Made by a program: the position numbers and the translations under genes
In this document: positions 1 through 9,756 of the stretch, piece by piece
Position numbering within the stretch: the stretch's first letter is position 1
How the letters are laid out: every line of letters begins with the position of its first letter
Source of the DNA: JAGGTJ01 sp964457545
Lineage (GTDB): Bacteria > Desulfobacterota > DSM-4660 > Desulfatiglandales > Desulfatiglandaceae
Direction: 5' to 3'
Assembly: GCA_964457545.1 (NCBI GenBank)
Contig: CAYWEN010000006.1
Location: forward strand, 48,432 to 112,431
Length of the DNA stretch: 64,000 nucleotides
The notes under the pieces: model-generated
Told to the model about the DNA's origin: nothing
Seen by the model: only the letters and a program-made list of their open reading frames with translations
The model's database searches: none

Positions 1-59
1 TGATAATCAAAGGCATCTGTCTCTATAATCAGTTTGTTTATTGAACCATACCCGGACAT
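1..59 (-). CDS. N-terminal fragment of an unidentified gene (possibly spore photoproduct lyase-like)
   Basis: Only the first 19 residues lie in the window, running off the left edge. They read MSGYGSINKLIIETDAFDY. The ATG sits one base after the stop of the ParB-domain gene, so the two are almost certainly co-transcribed and translationally coupled. The pattern of a hydrophobic strand followed by E-x-D-A-x-D-Y faintly resembles the start of spore-photoproduct-lyase-like radical SAM proteins. That is recollection of the family and not demonstrable from so short a piece, so the identity is left open. Confidence 0.4.
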   Translation of the reverse strand, partial: MSGYGSINKLIIETDAFDY

Positions 60-60
60 C

Positions 61-1038
61 TTACGGCTTGTCCTCCCATGGTGCATTAAAGTCTTTAAGT
101 CCTTTGATTGCAACCATGTTTTTCAGTATGCTGATCAATTCCTCTCCATCATTGAAATCTACTTCCAGCCTAAAACCTTCTGCCTCAAAGAATGGAGGAG
201 CCTTTATATGGACCTTGGCAGGAAGTTTCAGTGATGCCACCTCTTTTCCGAACCTTGTTTTGGCCCTGCTCAACTGTGGGTAACGCAATTCCTTTAGGTA
301 ATCAATTACATTTCTTGATTTTTGAGGCTGATTGGTGTTTGCATCTGCCAGTATGTCTTTTAACCTTGGATCAGCCAGTATTTCAGCAACAGATGTACCT
401 TTTGCCATGGACAGGTCAGAGAGCATATCAATCAACTGTCGTTGATAATTGAAGTTCAGTCTTAATCTTGAGATGAAATTTCCGGTCATAGAAATATCTT
501 GAGGCGACATATTCTGTTTGAACATGGAAATTAATGTTTTGAAAGAAACAATGTTGTTTATTAGGCATGTTTTCATGTTGTCATCAAGCTGTCTTTCGAT
601 TTTGAGATATAAATCAAGTGTGTAGTTATCACCTCGAAGCCCTAATGCAGGCATGTACTTTTTTATGATTTCATTTTTGGTGATGTATGGCTCAAGGCGG
701 GATAGGGCCATTGCCTTTTCTACAGTATTAAAGCCCCTTGAGACGAGATTGTCATACAGATTTATAAAAAGACTGTCAGTATGGGAAATATCTTTTTCCG
801 TGGCAATCTGGCAGGGTATGTATGACAAGTCAAGATTTCTTGCTGCAAGTATGCGGCCATAACCGGTTATTATCGACAGGCTGTTATTTGAAGCATTTAA
901 TAGCGGAGGATTAATAATTCCTACGGCTTTTATTGAGTCTTCAAGGACAGTTGTAGGACGTCCGAAACGCAGAAAATAAGGCTTTTGCCTGAAATCAATA
1001 TCTTTAATGTTTATCTGTTCAGTTTTTGTTTTTATCAT
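61..1038 (-). CDS. ParB N-terminal-domain protein
   Basis: A 325-residue protein with a ParB/Sulfiredoxin-like N-terminal domain. Residues 10-90 carry the typical order: a short 'I...I.....' strand, 'LEDSIKAVGIINPPLL', then 'ITGYGRILAARNL' corresponding to the ParB box with its G-x-R-x-x-A core. The middle is helical and could hold an HTH, though I cannot point to a clear one. The C-terminal third (about 230-325) is basic then acidic with no family I recognise. No ParA gene is adjacent, so a role in chromosome partition is not supported. In other bacteria such stand-alone ParB-domain proteins act as nucleases or DNA-binding regulators. The next gene starts one base downstream of the stop. The ribosome site before the ATG is weak (AAAGAGA). 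Confidence 0.75.
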   Translation of the reverse strand: MIKTKTEQINIKDIDFRQKPYFLRFGRPTTVLEDSIKAVGIINPPLLNASNNSLSIITGYGRILAARNLDLSYIPCQIATEKDISHTDSLFINLYDNLVSRGFNTVEKAMALSRLEPYITKNEIIKKYMPALGLRGDNYTLDLYLKIERQLDDNMKTCLINNIVSFKTLISMFKQNMSPQDISMTGNFISRLRLNFNYQRQLIDMLSDLSMAKGTSVAEILADPRLKDILADANTNQPQKSRNVIDYLKELRYPQLSRAKTRFGKEVASLKLPAKVHIKAPPFFEAEGFRLEVDFNDGEELISILKNMVAIKGLKDFNAPWEDKP

Positions 1039-1443
1039 TCTCTTTGTGCTGAAAAGGTTTGCAGGGTGAGTCAGAATTGCATATAAGTTGTAATTTTTGT
1101 CGCTGTGTAATCCTATGTATAATATATTGTTTTACTGGGACAGGGGCATGGCAGATATAAAATATCCTGGATGAAAAAGACGTTGCATCTGAGATTTTAG
1201 TAGAGAGGAAGGATATAAGCAATACCTTAATGTAAGAAAATATGTATCAGCTCGATAATAGGGGGATAACAGCGAACGTACCACCGGGGCAGGAGGATTA
1301 CTTTTTCCGCTCCTGCCCCTATTCATTGAGCTTTTACGAAAATATGTTGTTTTGTTTGTGCCATTATGTATAGAAAACGGGTTTTCATTGATTTTACTGT
1401 CACGTTCTGCTTTTTGTCTGCATCTTTTTTTGTCCTGTATTTA
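1039..1443. other. Intergenic region, no gene seen
   Basis: About 405 bases between the divergently placed ParB-domain gene and fimT. Short open frames exist but have no ribosome site or protein-like composition. I see no convincing hairpin terminator or tRNA. The only regulatory signal is the sigma-54-type element at its right boundary. Confidence 0.5.
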
Positions 1444-1459
1444 TAGCATGCTTTTTGCA
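1444..1459 (+). promoter_or_regulatory. Sigma-54 (-24/-12) promoter candidate for the minor pseudopilin operon
   Basis: The 16 bases TAGCATGCTTTTTGCA match the RpoN consensus TGGCAYRNNNNTTGCW at every specified position but one (A for the first G of the GG pair). The expected transcription start is about 12 bases further on, near 1471, and the fimT start codon is at 1493 with AAGGAG at 1481-1486. Sigma-54 control of type IV pilin genes is established in Geobacter, Myxococcus and Pseudomonas, which supports the call. Confidence 0.6.
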
Positions 1460-1492
1460 AAGAAATAAACGGCTGATTAAAAGGAGTTTGGC

Positions 1493-2071
1493 ATGAAATG
1501 TTTTTATGTAAATAGGGCTTGTCTGGTTCTGAGAAAGGGTTTTCAAAGACAAGCCGGGTTTACCCTTATAGAAGCTGTTCTTGTCCTTGCCATGATAGGG
1601 ATTCTTGCCGGCATTACTGTACCGGCTGTTCTTCACTGGCTTCCTGATTACAGGTTGAGACGGGCTGCAATGGCTGTTTGTTCTGATATGCAACAGGCGC
1701 GGTTGGAGGCAATAAAGTCAGATGCTGATATAATTGTTGTTTTTACTCCTGGTATTTATATGCCTTCCGGCAATGTGGGAAGTTATAAGATTTTTGTAGA
1801 TGATGGTAGTGGTGGAGGTACTGCAGGTGATGGTGTGCAAAATGGCGGGGAGCGGCTTTTGAGGCAGGTTAATATGCCCAGGAATGTGTCTCTGTATTCT
1901 GACAATTTTACAGGCCACACTACAGGTTACAATAACCGGGGATTTCCCTGGAACAACAGGTGGGGAAATATAAGACTGAGAAATAACAATTCAAGGTATT
2001 ACCAGATATTGTTTTCCATGGCAGGCAATATATCTCTTCAAAAGAGCAATGATGGCATAACCTGGTGGTAA
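1493..2071 (+). CDS. fimT: FimT/GspH-type minor pseudopilin
   Basis: A 192-residue type IV prepilin-like protein. A 22-residue leader rich in Arg/Lys ends in Gly22, followed by Phe23-Thr-Leu-Ile-Glu27. This is the prepilin peptidase site with the N-methylated Phe and the +5 Glu. A hydrophobic helix of about 20 residues follows (VLVLAMIGILAGITVPAVL). The next part, 'RRAAMAVCSDMQQARLEAIKSDADIIVVF', is the conserved start of the FimT/GspH family. The C-terminal half should form the beta-rich globular domain. In type IV pili this protein helps prime the pilus tip with PilV, PilW, PilX and PilY1, the genes that follow. AAGGAG precedes the ATG by seven bases. Confidence 0.9.
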   Translation: MKCFYVNRACLVLRKGFQRQAGFTLIEAVLVLAMIGILAGITVPAVLHWLPDYRLRRAAMAVCSDMQQARLEAIKSDADIIVVFTPGIYMPSGNVGSYKIFVDDGSGGGTAGDGVQNGGERLLRQVNMPRNVSLYSDNFTGHTTGYNNRGFPWNNRWGNIRLRNNNSRYYQILFSMAGNISLQKSNDGITWW

Positions 2072-2122
2072 TGTTATTTTGCATTATGATGTCTGCATAA
2101 GGTCTTTTTTAAGGTGCAATAA

Positions 2123-3082
2123 ATGGGGAAGATGTCAACGCATTGTGATGGGTTTACTTTGATAGAGCTTCTTGTTGCTATGGCTATATCAGGTATTGTG
2201 GCAGCAGCCATATTTACGGCCTTTAAATCCCAGCAGGACAGCTATATCGTACAGGAAGATGTTGCTGCGATGCAGCAGAGCCTGAGGGCAAGTATGTCAA
2301 TATTGTCCCGCGATGTAAGAATGGCAGGGTTTGGCTTTTCTTCCGGACAGGTATCCTGGTATGACAACAGTGTTTCTCCATCTGTTACAGGATATATTAA
2401 GGGGATTTTCATAACCAATAGTAATCCTGATCAGATCGACATAATCTATGCAGATCCATCAGTTAATGCAACCATCACTCATCAGATGCCCAATTCAAGC
2501 GCTGAGTTGAATGTTGATTCAACAAATGGGTTTGCAAGTGGAAATCTTGTTATTGTTACTGATGGAAACAATGCATCTCTTCTGGAAATAACACAAGTGC
2601 AGACCGCGGCTTTAAAGTTGCAACATAATCCAGGTGCCGGAAATATCAATCCTCCTGGAGGCCACAATATCTTTCCTTCTGGGGGATATGGGGTCGGCAG
2701 CAAGGTGTATAAAGCGAGATATGTATCTTACAAGGTAACTGCGAATAATCCTTTGCATCCGGTATTGGCAATAAATTTCCAGGGGCCAAATGGAGCAGGA
2801 GGATACCAGCCTCTTGCCAATAACATAGAAGATATGGAGTTGGTGTATATCTTTGCCGATGGCGGAGAAGGTACTTCCTATAACGATACAGATGCTGACC
2901 CGAGCAATGATTATGATGATATCCGGGCGATAAGGATAAATATACTCGCCCGTTCAGATAAACCTGAGCGAAACTTCAGCGGTAGGCGGCCTGCTATAGA
3001 GGACCATGCTGCTGGTGGCGCTGATGCTTATCGTAGACGTATACTCTGTTCAACAGTAAAGATACGGAATATGGGATTATGA
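2123..3082 (+). CDS. pilW: PilW-type minor pseudopilin
   Basis: A 319-residue prepilin. The leader is only ten residues (MGKMSTHCDG), followed by Phe11-Thr-Leu-Ile-Glu15 and a hydrophobic N-terminal helix. The segment after it ('QQSLRASMSILSRDVRMAGFG', about 48-70) is characteristic of PilW and GspJ-like proteins. AAGGTG lies six bases before the ATG. The stop overlaps the pilV start by four bases (ATGA), indicating translational coupling. Its role is assembly of the pilus tip complex in the inner membrane. The protein ends in a basic stretch, 'YRRRILCSTVKIRNMGL'. Confidence 0.9.
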   Translation: MGKMSTHCDGFTLIELLVAMAISGIVAAAIFTAFKSQQDSYIVQEDVAAMQQSLRASMSILSRDVRMAGFGFSSGQVSWYDNSVSPSVTGYIKGIFITNSNPDQIDIIYADPSVNATITHQMPNSSAELNVDSTNGFASGNLVIVTDGNNASLLEITQVQTAALKLQHNPGAGNINPPGGHNIFPSGGYGVGSKVYKARYVSYKVTANNPLHPVLAINFQGPNGAGGYQPLANNIEDMELVYIFADGGEGTSYNDTDADPSNDYDDIRAIRINILARSDKPERNFSGRRPAIEDHAAGGADAYRRRILCSTVKIRNMGL

Positions 3083-3567
3083 TCAAAACAGCAAAAAACA
3101 GCCTCAATTGCGATGAAAATGGATTTACCCTTGTAGAAATACTTATAGCAATGACCATATTTGCCATTGGCATACTTGCTGTAGGGGCCATGCAGATTGC
3201 TGCAATTAAGGAAAATTCTTTTTCAAATGGCCTTACCGAGGCATCTACTATTGCCCAGGATCAGGTGGAACAACTGATCATGGAGGATTTTAGCAATCCT
3301 GATCTTGTTGATGTCAATGGAGATGGGAATGCAGGTATTGATAATCCCAACCGTTCAACTGTAATAACAAGCGGGAATGTCCTTTTGCCTGTTGGAGGGG
3401 CAGGGCAGGCAGATCATGGCCAGGTGGTAAATGTTCAAGGATTGAATTATTTGGTTTACTGGAATATTGCAGATTTATCTTCTTTTGCAAAACAGATCAG
3501 GGTGATTGTTGCATGGAAGGGAAAGGAAATGCACCGTATTGCCCTGGATTATATAAAGAATAAATAG
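3079..3567 (+). CDS. pilV: PilV-type minor pseudopilin
   Basis: A 162-residue prepilin with the site Gly15/Phe16-Thr-Leu-Val-Glu20 and the hydrophobic helix 'ILIAMTIFAIGILAVGAMQ'. The 'AIGILAVGAMQIAAIKEN' segment matches the PilV/GspI family. The start codon overlaps the pilW stop by four bases. The globular part contains an acidic, Ca2+-loop-like stretch 'DVNGDGNAGIDN' (about 75-86), which may be a metal site. It belongs to the minor pilin set that forms the pilus tip with PilW, PilX and PilY1. Confidence 0.9.
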   Translation: MIKTAKNSLNCDENGFTLVEILIAMTIFAIGILAVGAMQIAAIKENSFSNGLTEASTIAQDQVEQLIMEDFSNPDLVDVNGDGNAGIDNPNRSTVITSGNVLLPVGGAGQADHGQVVNVQGLNYLVYWNIADLSSFAKQIRVIVAWKGKEMHRIALDYIKNK

Positions 3568-3735
3568 ATGATTCCATCCAATGGGCATTTTCCTTTGTTT
3601 TCAGGGATAAAGGAAAAACAGCATGGTCACTGTATATCATTAGTATGAAAATCACCTGATAAGGGTTTTTGTACGGGTTGCCCTGATGCAGTATGGAAAA
3701 AGGTTTTTGCAGAGGTATGTGTAAAGGTTATGGCT

Positions 3736-4164
3736 ATGTGTATAAAACCGATAAATAACGAGGATGGTTCTGCAATCCTGCTTGCGCTTGTTATGTTGAT
3801 CTTGCTGACGTTGTTAGGGATAGCAGTTACTACAACTTCTGTTGTAGAGACAAAAATATCGAACAATGACAAAAATTATAAACAACGGCTTATGGAAGCA
3901 GACGCTGGTGTTTCATGGGCAGTTGCCAGATTAAATCAGAGTGATGCCTCTGTACCGGACGGTCAGGAATTCAACCGGCTCAAGCCTTATCCCCTTAATT
4001 TTAAAGTTACCAAGCTTAGTGATTCGCTTGGTCCGCCTGTAAGTGTTGATATAAGGTCTGAATCAACAGGCGGTAATGGGAAGGTAGCCATATGGGCTGG
4101 TATAGAGTTGCCCACTCCAATAAGGGGGGCTTTGGAAGATACAGGGGAAAAAAAGACATATTAG
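3736..4164 (+). CDS. pilX: PilX-type minor pseudopilin
   Basis: A 142-residue protein when the second ATG is used. AAAGG at 3723-3727 is eight bases from this ATG but only two from the ATG at 3730. The N-terminus reads 'NEDGSAILLALVMLILLTLLGIAVTTTSVVETK'. A Gly precedes a long hydrophobic helix, but there is no Glu at +5, which is usual for PilX. The helix exit 'TSVVETKISNNDKN..LMEADAGVSWAVARL' fits the PilX N-terminal family. About 170 bases separate it from pilV, more than other gaps in the operon, without a visible terminator. It should act with PilY1 at the tip. Confidence 0.85.
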   Translation: MCIKPINNEDGSAILLALVMLILLTLLGIAVTTTSVVETKISNNDKNYKQRLMEADAGVSWAVARLNQSDASVPDGQEFNRLKPYPLNFKVTKLSDSLGPPVSVDIRSESTGGNGKVAIWAGIELPTPIRGALEDTGEKKTY

Positions 4165-4296
4165 CCTTGTGTCTGTTCATAATTATCTGCACATACTGTA
4201 TCTACCGGGGATAATATGCGCATTTGTAAAATGTGCATTGCAGGCCTCTTTTAACAATTCCTTTATAAGGTCTTATAAAACCTTGGAGGACTCAAC

Positions 4297-7200
4297 ATGC
4301 AAAACAAAGCTCAAAAATTGTGGATTATATTTTTCGCTATTCTTTTAATCCCTTTTATCATGCCTTGTATTATACAGGCAATGGATGATGATGTGCCGTT
4401 TTTTGCCGGTGATACCGGCAATCCAAATGTCTTTTTTATATTTGATAATTCTGATTCAATGCAGGATTGTCCATACCTCCGGATAAATGGCAATACCTAC
4501 AGGCCATGGACTTACTGGAGGAGGGGCGTTGTTATAGAAAACGGACATATAAAGGAAGACGCAAACGGGAATATTGTCTATGATAATGGTAAGTATATTA
4601 CGACCTCCAATGTATTGACTCTTCCTGGAACCAACCCCCCAAACCTGCCGGGGTTAAGTTCGAGGAGCAGTACTGTGACAAAAATCATCAGTAATTCTTC
4701 AAACCGGATATATGATACGAATGTGGACTGGACAGATTCCAGTATCAATTCCTGGACAGCGTTTTCCAACAATTACCGATGGTGGAAGGTAAAGATAAAG
4801 GATGCCAATGGTGCGGAACAGATCCGAACCATATACAGCTATAGCAGTTCGGGCTATTGGCGGGTTGACCGGAATATAGATTATAGCGGACCTGAGCCAT
4901 ATACCTACGAACTTATGACAGGTTTTCCCGGGACGTCCACATACAGGGGCTCCTCACATTTGGACAGACTGTATGACCGGTATTTTGACTGGTCGACAAT
5001 TTCTGGATGGACTGATTTCAGCACAAATTACAGGTGGAAAATCCTTGAGATCACTGATGGGACAAACAAGGGTGAAAAGAGACAAATTTATAGCTATAGC
5101 ACGTCCGATAAGTATTGGCGTCTTAACAGTCCGTTGCCTCAGGCATGTGACTATACAACACACTACCGTATCCTTGGTTCTAATGATGATAACAGGTATG
5201 CTACCGGTGGCAATCACCCGGACAGCAAGCTTTACAAGGCAAAAAAGGCGCTAAACACCTTTTTAAACAGCAATGCAATCAGGGATGGCAATGGCAAGTA
5301 CCTGCTTAATATGGGTTTTGCTACCTACATGTCTGCCCGTATTCCAAGGGTGTGTGCCAGATATTACAGAAAACACACATATAACACCCAGGACAGATGT
5401 CGTGCATATTATTACAGATGGGCTGACACTCATAAGGATTGTTATGATCCTGATGGTCCTGCAAATGGTTATGATATTGATGCATGGGGTGTTCATCATG
5501 AGGATGTCAGTATAGGAGATCAGATAGACAGACCTTATGGCAGTGGTTGCACTTCCCAGACAATACATTACAAGGTCACGGAGATTAGCCCTTCTCCTAC
5601 AGATTCGCTTCCGAACAGGTATCGTATACGACTGAGGAGTAATGTAGGAGTGTCCAATGAAGGAGGATACAGGTATTATAATTGGATATATTTTGATGAT
5701 GTAACAGATTGCAGTGGATGTGCCGGGTATGCGTATCCTGATCCATATATTGAGGGCAGCCACACATGGCATCGTGCTACAGCATGCGATTTAGAGTATG
5801 CTCCTGGTTGTGTTTCCGGCAGTTCAGGCTGGTATTATGAAAGCACGTGGCACGATACATATGGAGATTACGGCATAACAGATTCGGGTACACCGGGCTA
5901 TGTTGATCCTGTGACAGGCGCTGTAACGGTTTCAAAAGGGTATTGCAGCGGCAGCGGCTGGTCCTGCACAAACCCTGATCCGGACGTCAACTGGACACTG
6001 GTACCTGAAGGCGGGATAACCGGGCCTGTTAATTCAAGTGGTGCGACAGGGACCATTACAAGGATAATTTTTGATAATTCCTATTTCAGATATCCGGGTG
6101 AAGGTACAGATGACCGCCCTCATGCATGGAGTAACAGAAGAGCCTATTACAATGGTAATATTAACAACAGGTGGATATATCAATATTCAAGCTGGAAACA
6201 CAAGGCCAAATGGCGTGATGACATGCAGCCGAGCGAGGTTTTTCCTGCAGACGTGGGCAATGACAATGCAAATCGCAAGGGAGATGATCAGGTAATATTT
6301 GTTAACCTTCCATACGATGTAATAAATGGTGCTGTAGTAACCAAGGATGATGAGAATGGGAACAATATTAACATCATAAAGAACTACATAAATCTTTCAA
6401 GAGTCCCGTATCCGAAGGATACAAGATATGTTAAGACAATGATGCCATATACAAATTCCCTTGCGGTAAACAGTTCTCAGGCAGTTACAGGCAAGGGTAC
6501 TCCTCTTGGGGCTACCCTTGAAAATGCCCTGGCTTATTACAGAAGTTATATAAGTCAGGACAGCTATTCACAGGGAGAATGCAGGAACAACTATATTATT
6601 CTTTTAACAGACGGGCTTGAGACCTGTGACGGGGATCCTGTATCCGCTGCTGCAGCGCTGTATAATCTGTCTGTAAATAACAGGCCCACACCTGTAAAGA
6701 CCTATGTCATAGGATTTGGCCTTGATGATGCCAGCAAGGCATCGCTTAATGCTATAGCGGCTGCTGGTGGAACGACCCATGCGTATTATGCGACCGATGT
6801 TGATGAACTTGTCTCTGTTCTGACAAATGACATTATGGGTGATATCGTCAGTGATTCATATACACGTTCTGCTCCGACTGTAACTTCATTGAGAGAGGGG
6901 GATACAATAGCAAATGATCTCAAGATATACTATACATACTTTGACTATCCCATATGGAAGGGACATCTGAAAGGATACAAAATAAACGCGGACGGATCCA
7001 TAGGCAACAAACTCCCAGGATGGGCAGGTGATTGTGACAGTGATTCCGGTCCTGATGCAGATGCGGGATGTGAGATGAAGGAGAATGGGAGGGGAACCGT
7101 CTATACTGTTGTAAATGGCGGCAGAGAAGAGTTTTCAACTGCCAATCTAAGTGACCTTAAATCGTTGGTTAATCCCGATGGTGATGACATAGATGGAGAT

Positions 7201-8844
7201 GGCACAGCCAATACGGATGCCGATGCTACAGCGGTGATAAACTATACGCTTGATCCGGGGTATGACAGCGGAAAATATGTAGGAAGCCGTGATGCTGACT
7301 GGCCGCTTGGAGATATTTATCACTCTGTTCCTGTAGTAGTTACCAAACCCAATTTTGATAGTGCCCAGGCCGGATATAGTGCATTCAAGGCTGCGCATGC
7401 ATCAAGGGAAACAATGCTTTATGTTGGTGCCAATGATGGTATGCTGCATGCCATACATGAAAGCAATGGCCAGGAGGCATGGGCATGGATACCGAACTGT
7501 ATCCTTGGCAAATTGCATGAGTTCAAGGAAGGACACAGATTTACCGTGGATCTTCCCATAAAGGCGGCAGATATAAATATTGGAACAGACGCTTCTCCTG
7601 ACTGGAGAACAATGGTTGTGTGCGGCTTGAGACAGGGCGGCAAATATTACTTTGCAATTGATGTTACAGATCCGTCTGATCCGCAATTTATGTGGGAAAT
7701 TACGGATGACAGCTCGACGGATTCCAGTGCCCCGGGATTCCCGGGAGCTGATATTCCGGGAGATATGGGACAAACATGGTCAATACCTGCGTTTGGCCGT
7801 ATAAATATCAATGGGGTTCCTACCAGTGTGATTTTTGTCGGAGGTGGTTATTCCACTTCTGAAAATGTTGGCAACCGTATTTATATCTTGGATGCCGGAA
7901 CAGGGAAGATTATAAAGGAATTACCAGTAGGAACCTCAAGCAACAATGTTCCTTCAGAGATTCGTAACATGCGTTTTCTCGATATAAACGGATCTCCTGT
8001 TGATTATCTTACAAGGTCTCCTGTTGATTCTAGTCTGGACGGGTTTATTGAGGTGTCATATTTTGGGGGAACAGACGGAAGATTATATAAACTGACAGGT
8101 CTTAATGCTGATTCCGGTTGGAATCCTCAGGTGAAAACCTTGTATGTTCCTGAACATCCCAGGCCAATATATTATCGTCCTGCAGTTTGGGATCTTAAAT
8201 GTGTCAGTGGAGGTCGCAGGTTTGTGCTGTTTGGTACTGGAGATGAAAACGATCCGACAAACAGTACCTCTGTTGACTATTTTTATGAGATTGAGGACAG
8301 GGCGTACGATAATTCAGAAGGGGGGTTTGACGATGGTTCTCCGTGTACTGCACAGGATATTGCAGATGGAAGGTTCAGGCTTGTATGGCAATACTGGCAT
8401 CTTGCTGATCCTGACGATCAGAACAGTGCCCATATAGACGGTTTCCCTGCAGGGGAAAAGGTGCTTTCGTACCCAACTGCATACAGGGGAGTTGTATATT
8501 TTACCACATATCAGTCAACAGGCGGGTGCGGCATGGGCACCAGTAACCTGTACGGATTGACAGTGACCACCAAATGTTCTTCCAGGCCAGACAATGTGGA
8601 TTGTGGCGGATATCAGGATGGTGGAGGTGAAGGCGGTCTGGAATATGACATCAACAATAATCCCCTTGATCCCCATAAAAAATTTATTAGCCTGGGTAAA
8701 GGTATTGCTTCTTCCCCTGTTGTGGCTCCTCCGACCCTGTATATACAGGTTCCAAAAGGTGGCGGCGGTGGGATGCGGCCTCCTTTGGCAATTTCTATTC
8801 CTACTGACCAGGGGAAGCTTCTTTACTGGCGGGATATAAATTAG
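4297..8844 (+). CDS. pilY1: PilY1/PilC-type pilus tip protein with von Willebrand A domain
   Basis: A 1515-residue exported protein. A signal peptide covers about residues 1-28 (hydrophobic LLIPFIMPCIIQA). A vWA-like MIDAS motif D50-x-S52-x-S54 follows, and the later vWA strand 'IILLTDGLETC' is near 767, so several hundred residues rich in Tyr/Trp are inserted within the vWA fold. The PilY1 C-terminal beta-propeller begins near 1000 ('GDIYHSVPVVVTKP', 'LYVGANDGMLHAIHESNGQEAWAWIP'). Two Asp-rich, probably Ca2+-binding loops precede it: 'DCDSDSGPDADAGCE' near 912 and 'NPDGDDIDGDGTANTD' near 959. The family serves as adhesin, mechanosensor and regulator of pilus retraction at the tip. TTGGAGG lies before the start. 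It closes the pseudopilin operon, and no pilE or pilA follows. Confidence 0.92.
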   Translation: MQNKAQKLWIIFFAILLIPFIMPCIIQAMDDDVPFFAGDTGNPNVFFIFDNSDSMQDCPYLRINGNTYRPWTYWRRGVVIENGHIKEDANGNIVYDNGKYITTSNVLTLPGTNPPNLPGLSSRSSTVTKIISNSSNRIYDTNVDWTDSSINSWTAFSNNYRWWKVKIKDANGAEQIRTIYSYSSSGYWRVDRNIDYSGPEPYTYELMTGFPGTSTYRGSSHLDRLYDRYFDWSTISGWTDFSTNYRWKILEITDGTNKGEKRQIYSYSTSDKYWRLNSPLPQACDYTTHYRILGSNDDNRYATGGNHPDSKLYKAKKALNTFLNSNAIRDGNGKYLLNMGFATYMSARIPRVCARYYRKHTYNTQDRCRAYYYRWADTHKDCYDPDGPANGYDIDAWGVHHEDVSIGDQIDRPYGSGCTSQTIHYKVTEISPSPTDSLPNRYRIRLRSNVGVSNEGGYRYYNWIYFDDVTDCSGCAGYAYPDPYIEGSHTWHRATACDLEYAPGCVSGSSGWYYESTWHDTYGDYGITDSGTPGYVDPVTGAVTVSKGYCSGSGWSCTNPDPDVNWTLVPEGGITGPVNSSGATGTITRIIFDNSYFRYPGEGTDDRPHAWSNRRAYYNGNINNRWIYQYSSWKHKAKWRDDMQPSEVFPADVGNDNANRKGDDQVIFVNLPYDVINGAVVTKDDENGNNINIIKNYINLSRVPYPKDTRYVKTMMPYTNSLAVNSSQAVTGKGTPLGATLENALAYYRSYISQDSYSQGECRNNYIILLTDGLETCDGDPVSAAAALYNLSVNNRPTPVKTYVIGFGLDDASKASLNAIAAAGGTTHAYYATDVDELVSVLTNDIMGDIVSDSYTRSAPTVTSLREGDTIANDLKIYYTYFDYPIWKGHLKGYKINADGSIGNKLPGWAGDCDSDSGPDADAGCEMKENGRGTVYTVVNGGREEFSTANLSDLKSLVNPDGDDIDGDGTANTDADATAVINYTLDPGYDSGKYVGSRDADWPLGDIYHSVPVVVTKPNFDSAQAGYSAFKAAHASRETMLYVGANDGMLHAIHESNGQEAWAWIPNCILGKLHEFKEGHRFTVDLPIKAADINIGTDASPDWRTMVVCGLRQGGKYYFAIDVTDPSDPQFMWEITDDSSTDSSAPGFPGADIPGDMGQTWSIPAFGRININGVPTSVIFVGGGYSTSENVGNRIYILDAGTGKIIKELPVGTSSNNVPSEIRNMRFLDINGSPVDYLTRSPVDSSLDGFIEVSYFGGTDGRLYKLTGLNADSGWNPQVKTLYVPEHPRPIYYRPAVWDLKCVSGGRRFVLFGTGDENDPTNSTSVDYFYEIEDRAYDNSEGGFDDGSPCTAQDIADGRFRLVWQYWHLADPDDQNSAHIDGFPAGEKVLSYPTAYRGVVYFTTYQSTGGCGMGTSNLYGLTVTTKCSSRPDNVDCGGYQDGGGEGGLEYDINNNPLDPHKKFISLGKGIASSPVVAPPTLYIQVPKGGGGGMRPPLAISIPTDQGKLLYWRDIN

Positions 8845-8989
8845 AAAGGTGTTGCTGATGCAAAACAACAGTTTGGCTTTCCGGATAATTTATGGTTTTT
8901 TGCAAATATCTGACACAAGCTGGCTCCAAGCTGTTCTGTTTTGAAATTGGTTCGTATATAATCAGGTTTCATATGTTGATCTGATACCG

Positions 8990-9577
8990 TTATCGTATTA
9001 TTTTCATGAATCTTTTCCAATGAGGCCATGACCAGTAAATGATCATGGCCTTTCCTTTTACATAGCTAAGAGGTACAAACCCCCAGAATCTGCTGTCATA
9101 GCTATGATTTCTGTTGTCTCCCATAACAAACAGATGCCCTTTTGGTACAATAACAGGCCCAAAATGTTTTTGTTCCATTGATATGGCCATAGGGTCATCT
9201 TCTGCATAGTATCCATGATTATCTTTGTAGAGCCTTCCATTTATGTATATCTTTTTGCCAGTTATTTCCACCTTGTCACCCGGAAGTCCTATGACTCGTT
9301 TTATAAAATCCTTGCTTTTGTCCACAGGGAAAATAAAAACAATTACATCTCCCCGTTTAGGTTGGCTGACAGGTATAATGGTTTTTCTTAAAAATGGAAT
9401 CTTGACACCATATATGAATTTATTGACGAGGAGATGGTCTCCTACTACCAAAGTTGGAATCATGGATCCAGAAGGGATTTTGAACGCCTGTACAATAAAG
9501 GTTCGTATAAACAATGCCAGAATGACTGCTATGATTGCTGATTCAGCGTACTCTCGGAAAACACTTTTTCTTTTCAT
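8990..9577 (-). CDS. lepB: Signal peptidase I
   Basis: A 195-residue inner-membrane serine protease that removes signal peptides from secreted proteins. It has an N-terminal membrane helix (about 12-32), the catalytic box 'IPSGSMIPTL' with nucleophile Ser38, the general-base box 'DFIKRVIGLPGDKVEI' with Lys93, and the late 'GDNRNHSYDSRFWG' box. The length is that of the short, single-helix type. GAGGTAAT precedes the ATG. It converges on pilY1. A small GGCCATGA/TCATGGCC inverted repeat lies inside the last codons (about 9027-9053) and may help end transcription, but no T-run follows it. Confidence 0.95.
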   Translation of the reverse strand: MKRKSVFREYAESAIIAVILALFIRTFIVQAFKIPSGSMIPTLVVGDHLLVNKFIYGVKIPFLRKTIIPVSQPKRGDVIVFIFPVDKSKDFIKRVIGLPGDKVEITGKKIYINGRLYKDNHGYYAEDDPMAISMEQKHFGPVIVPKGHLFVMGDNRNHSYDSRFWGFVPLSYVKGKAMIIYWSWPHWKRFMKIIR

Positions 9578-9756
9578 ATTACCTCAATTTTAATTTTTGT
9601 GCGGTAGTGTCCTTTGGCAGGATGATAACCGGGTTTTATCTATAAAACAGCCTTTTGGCACCTCTGCGCCAATTTGCGGTATCTCTTCTCCCCCTGTGCG
9701 GCTGTATTAAAGTGCGTCTCTGTGTCCTTGCCTTTCTTTATTTTGTATAAAAAATT

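Noticed and set aside
1399..1415. Second sigma-54-like element TGTCACGTTCTGC before fimT
   Set aside because: Spacing is one base too short and it lacks the TTGC box. The element at 1444 is much better.
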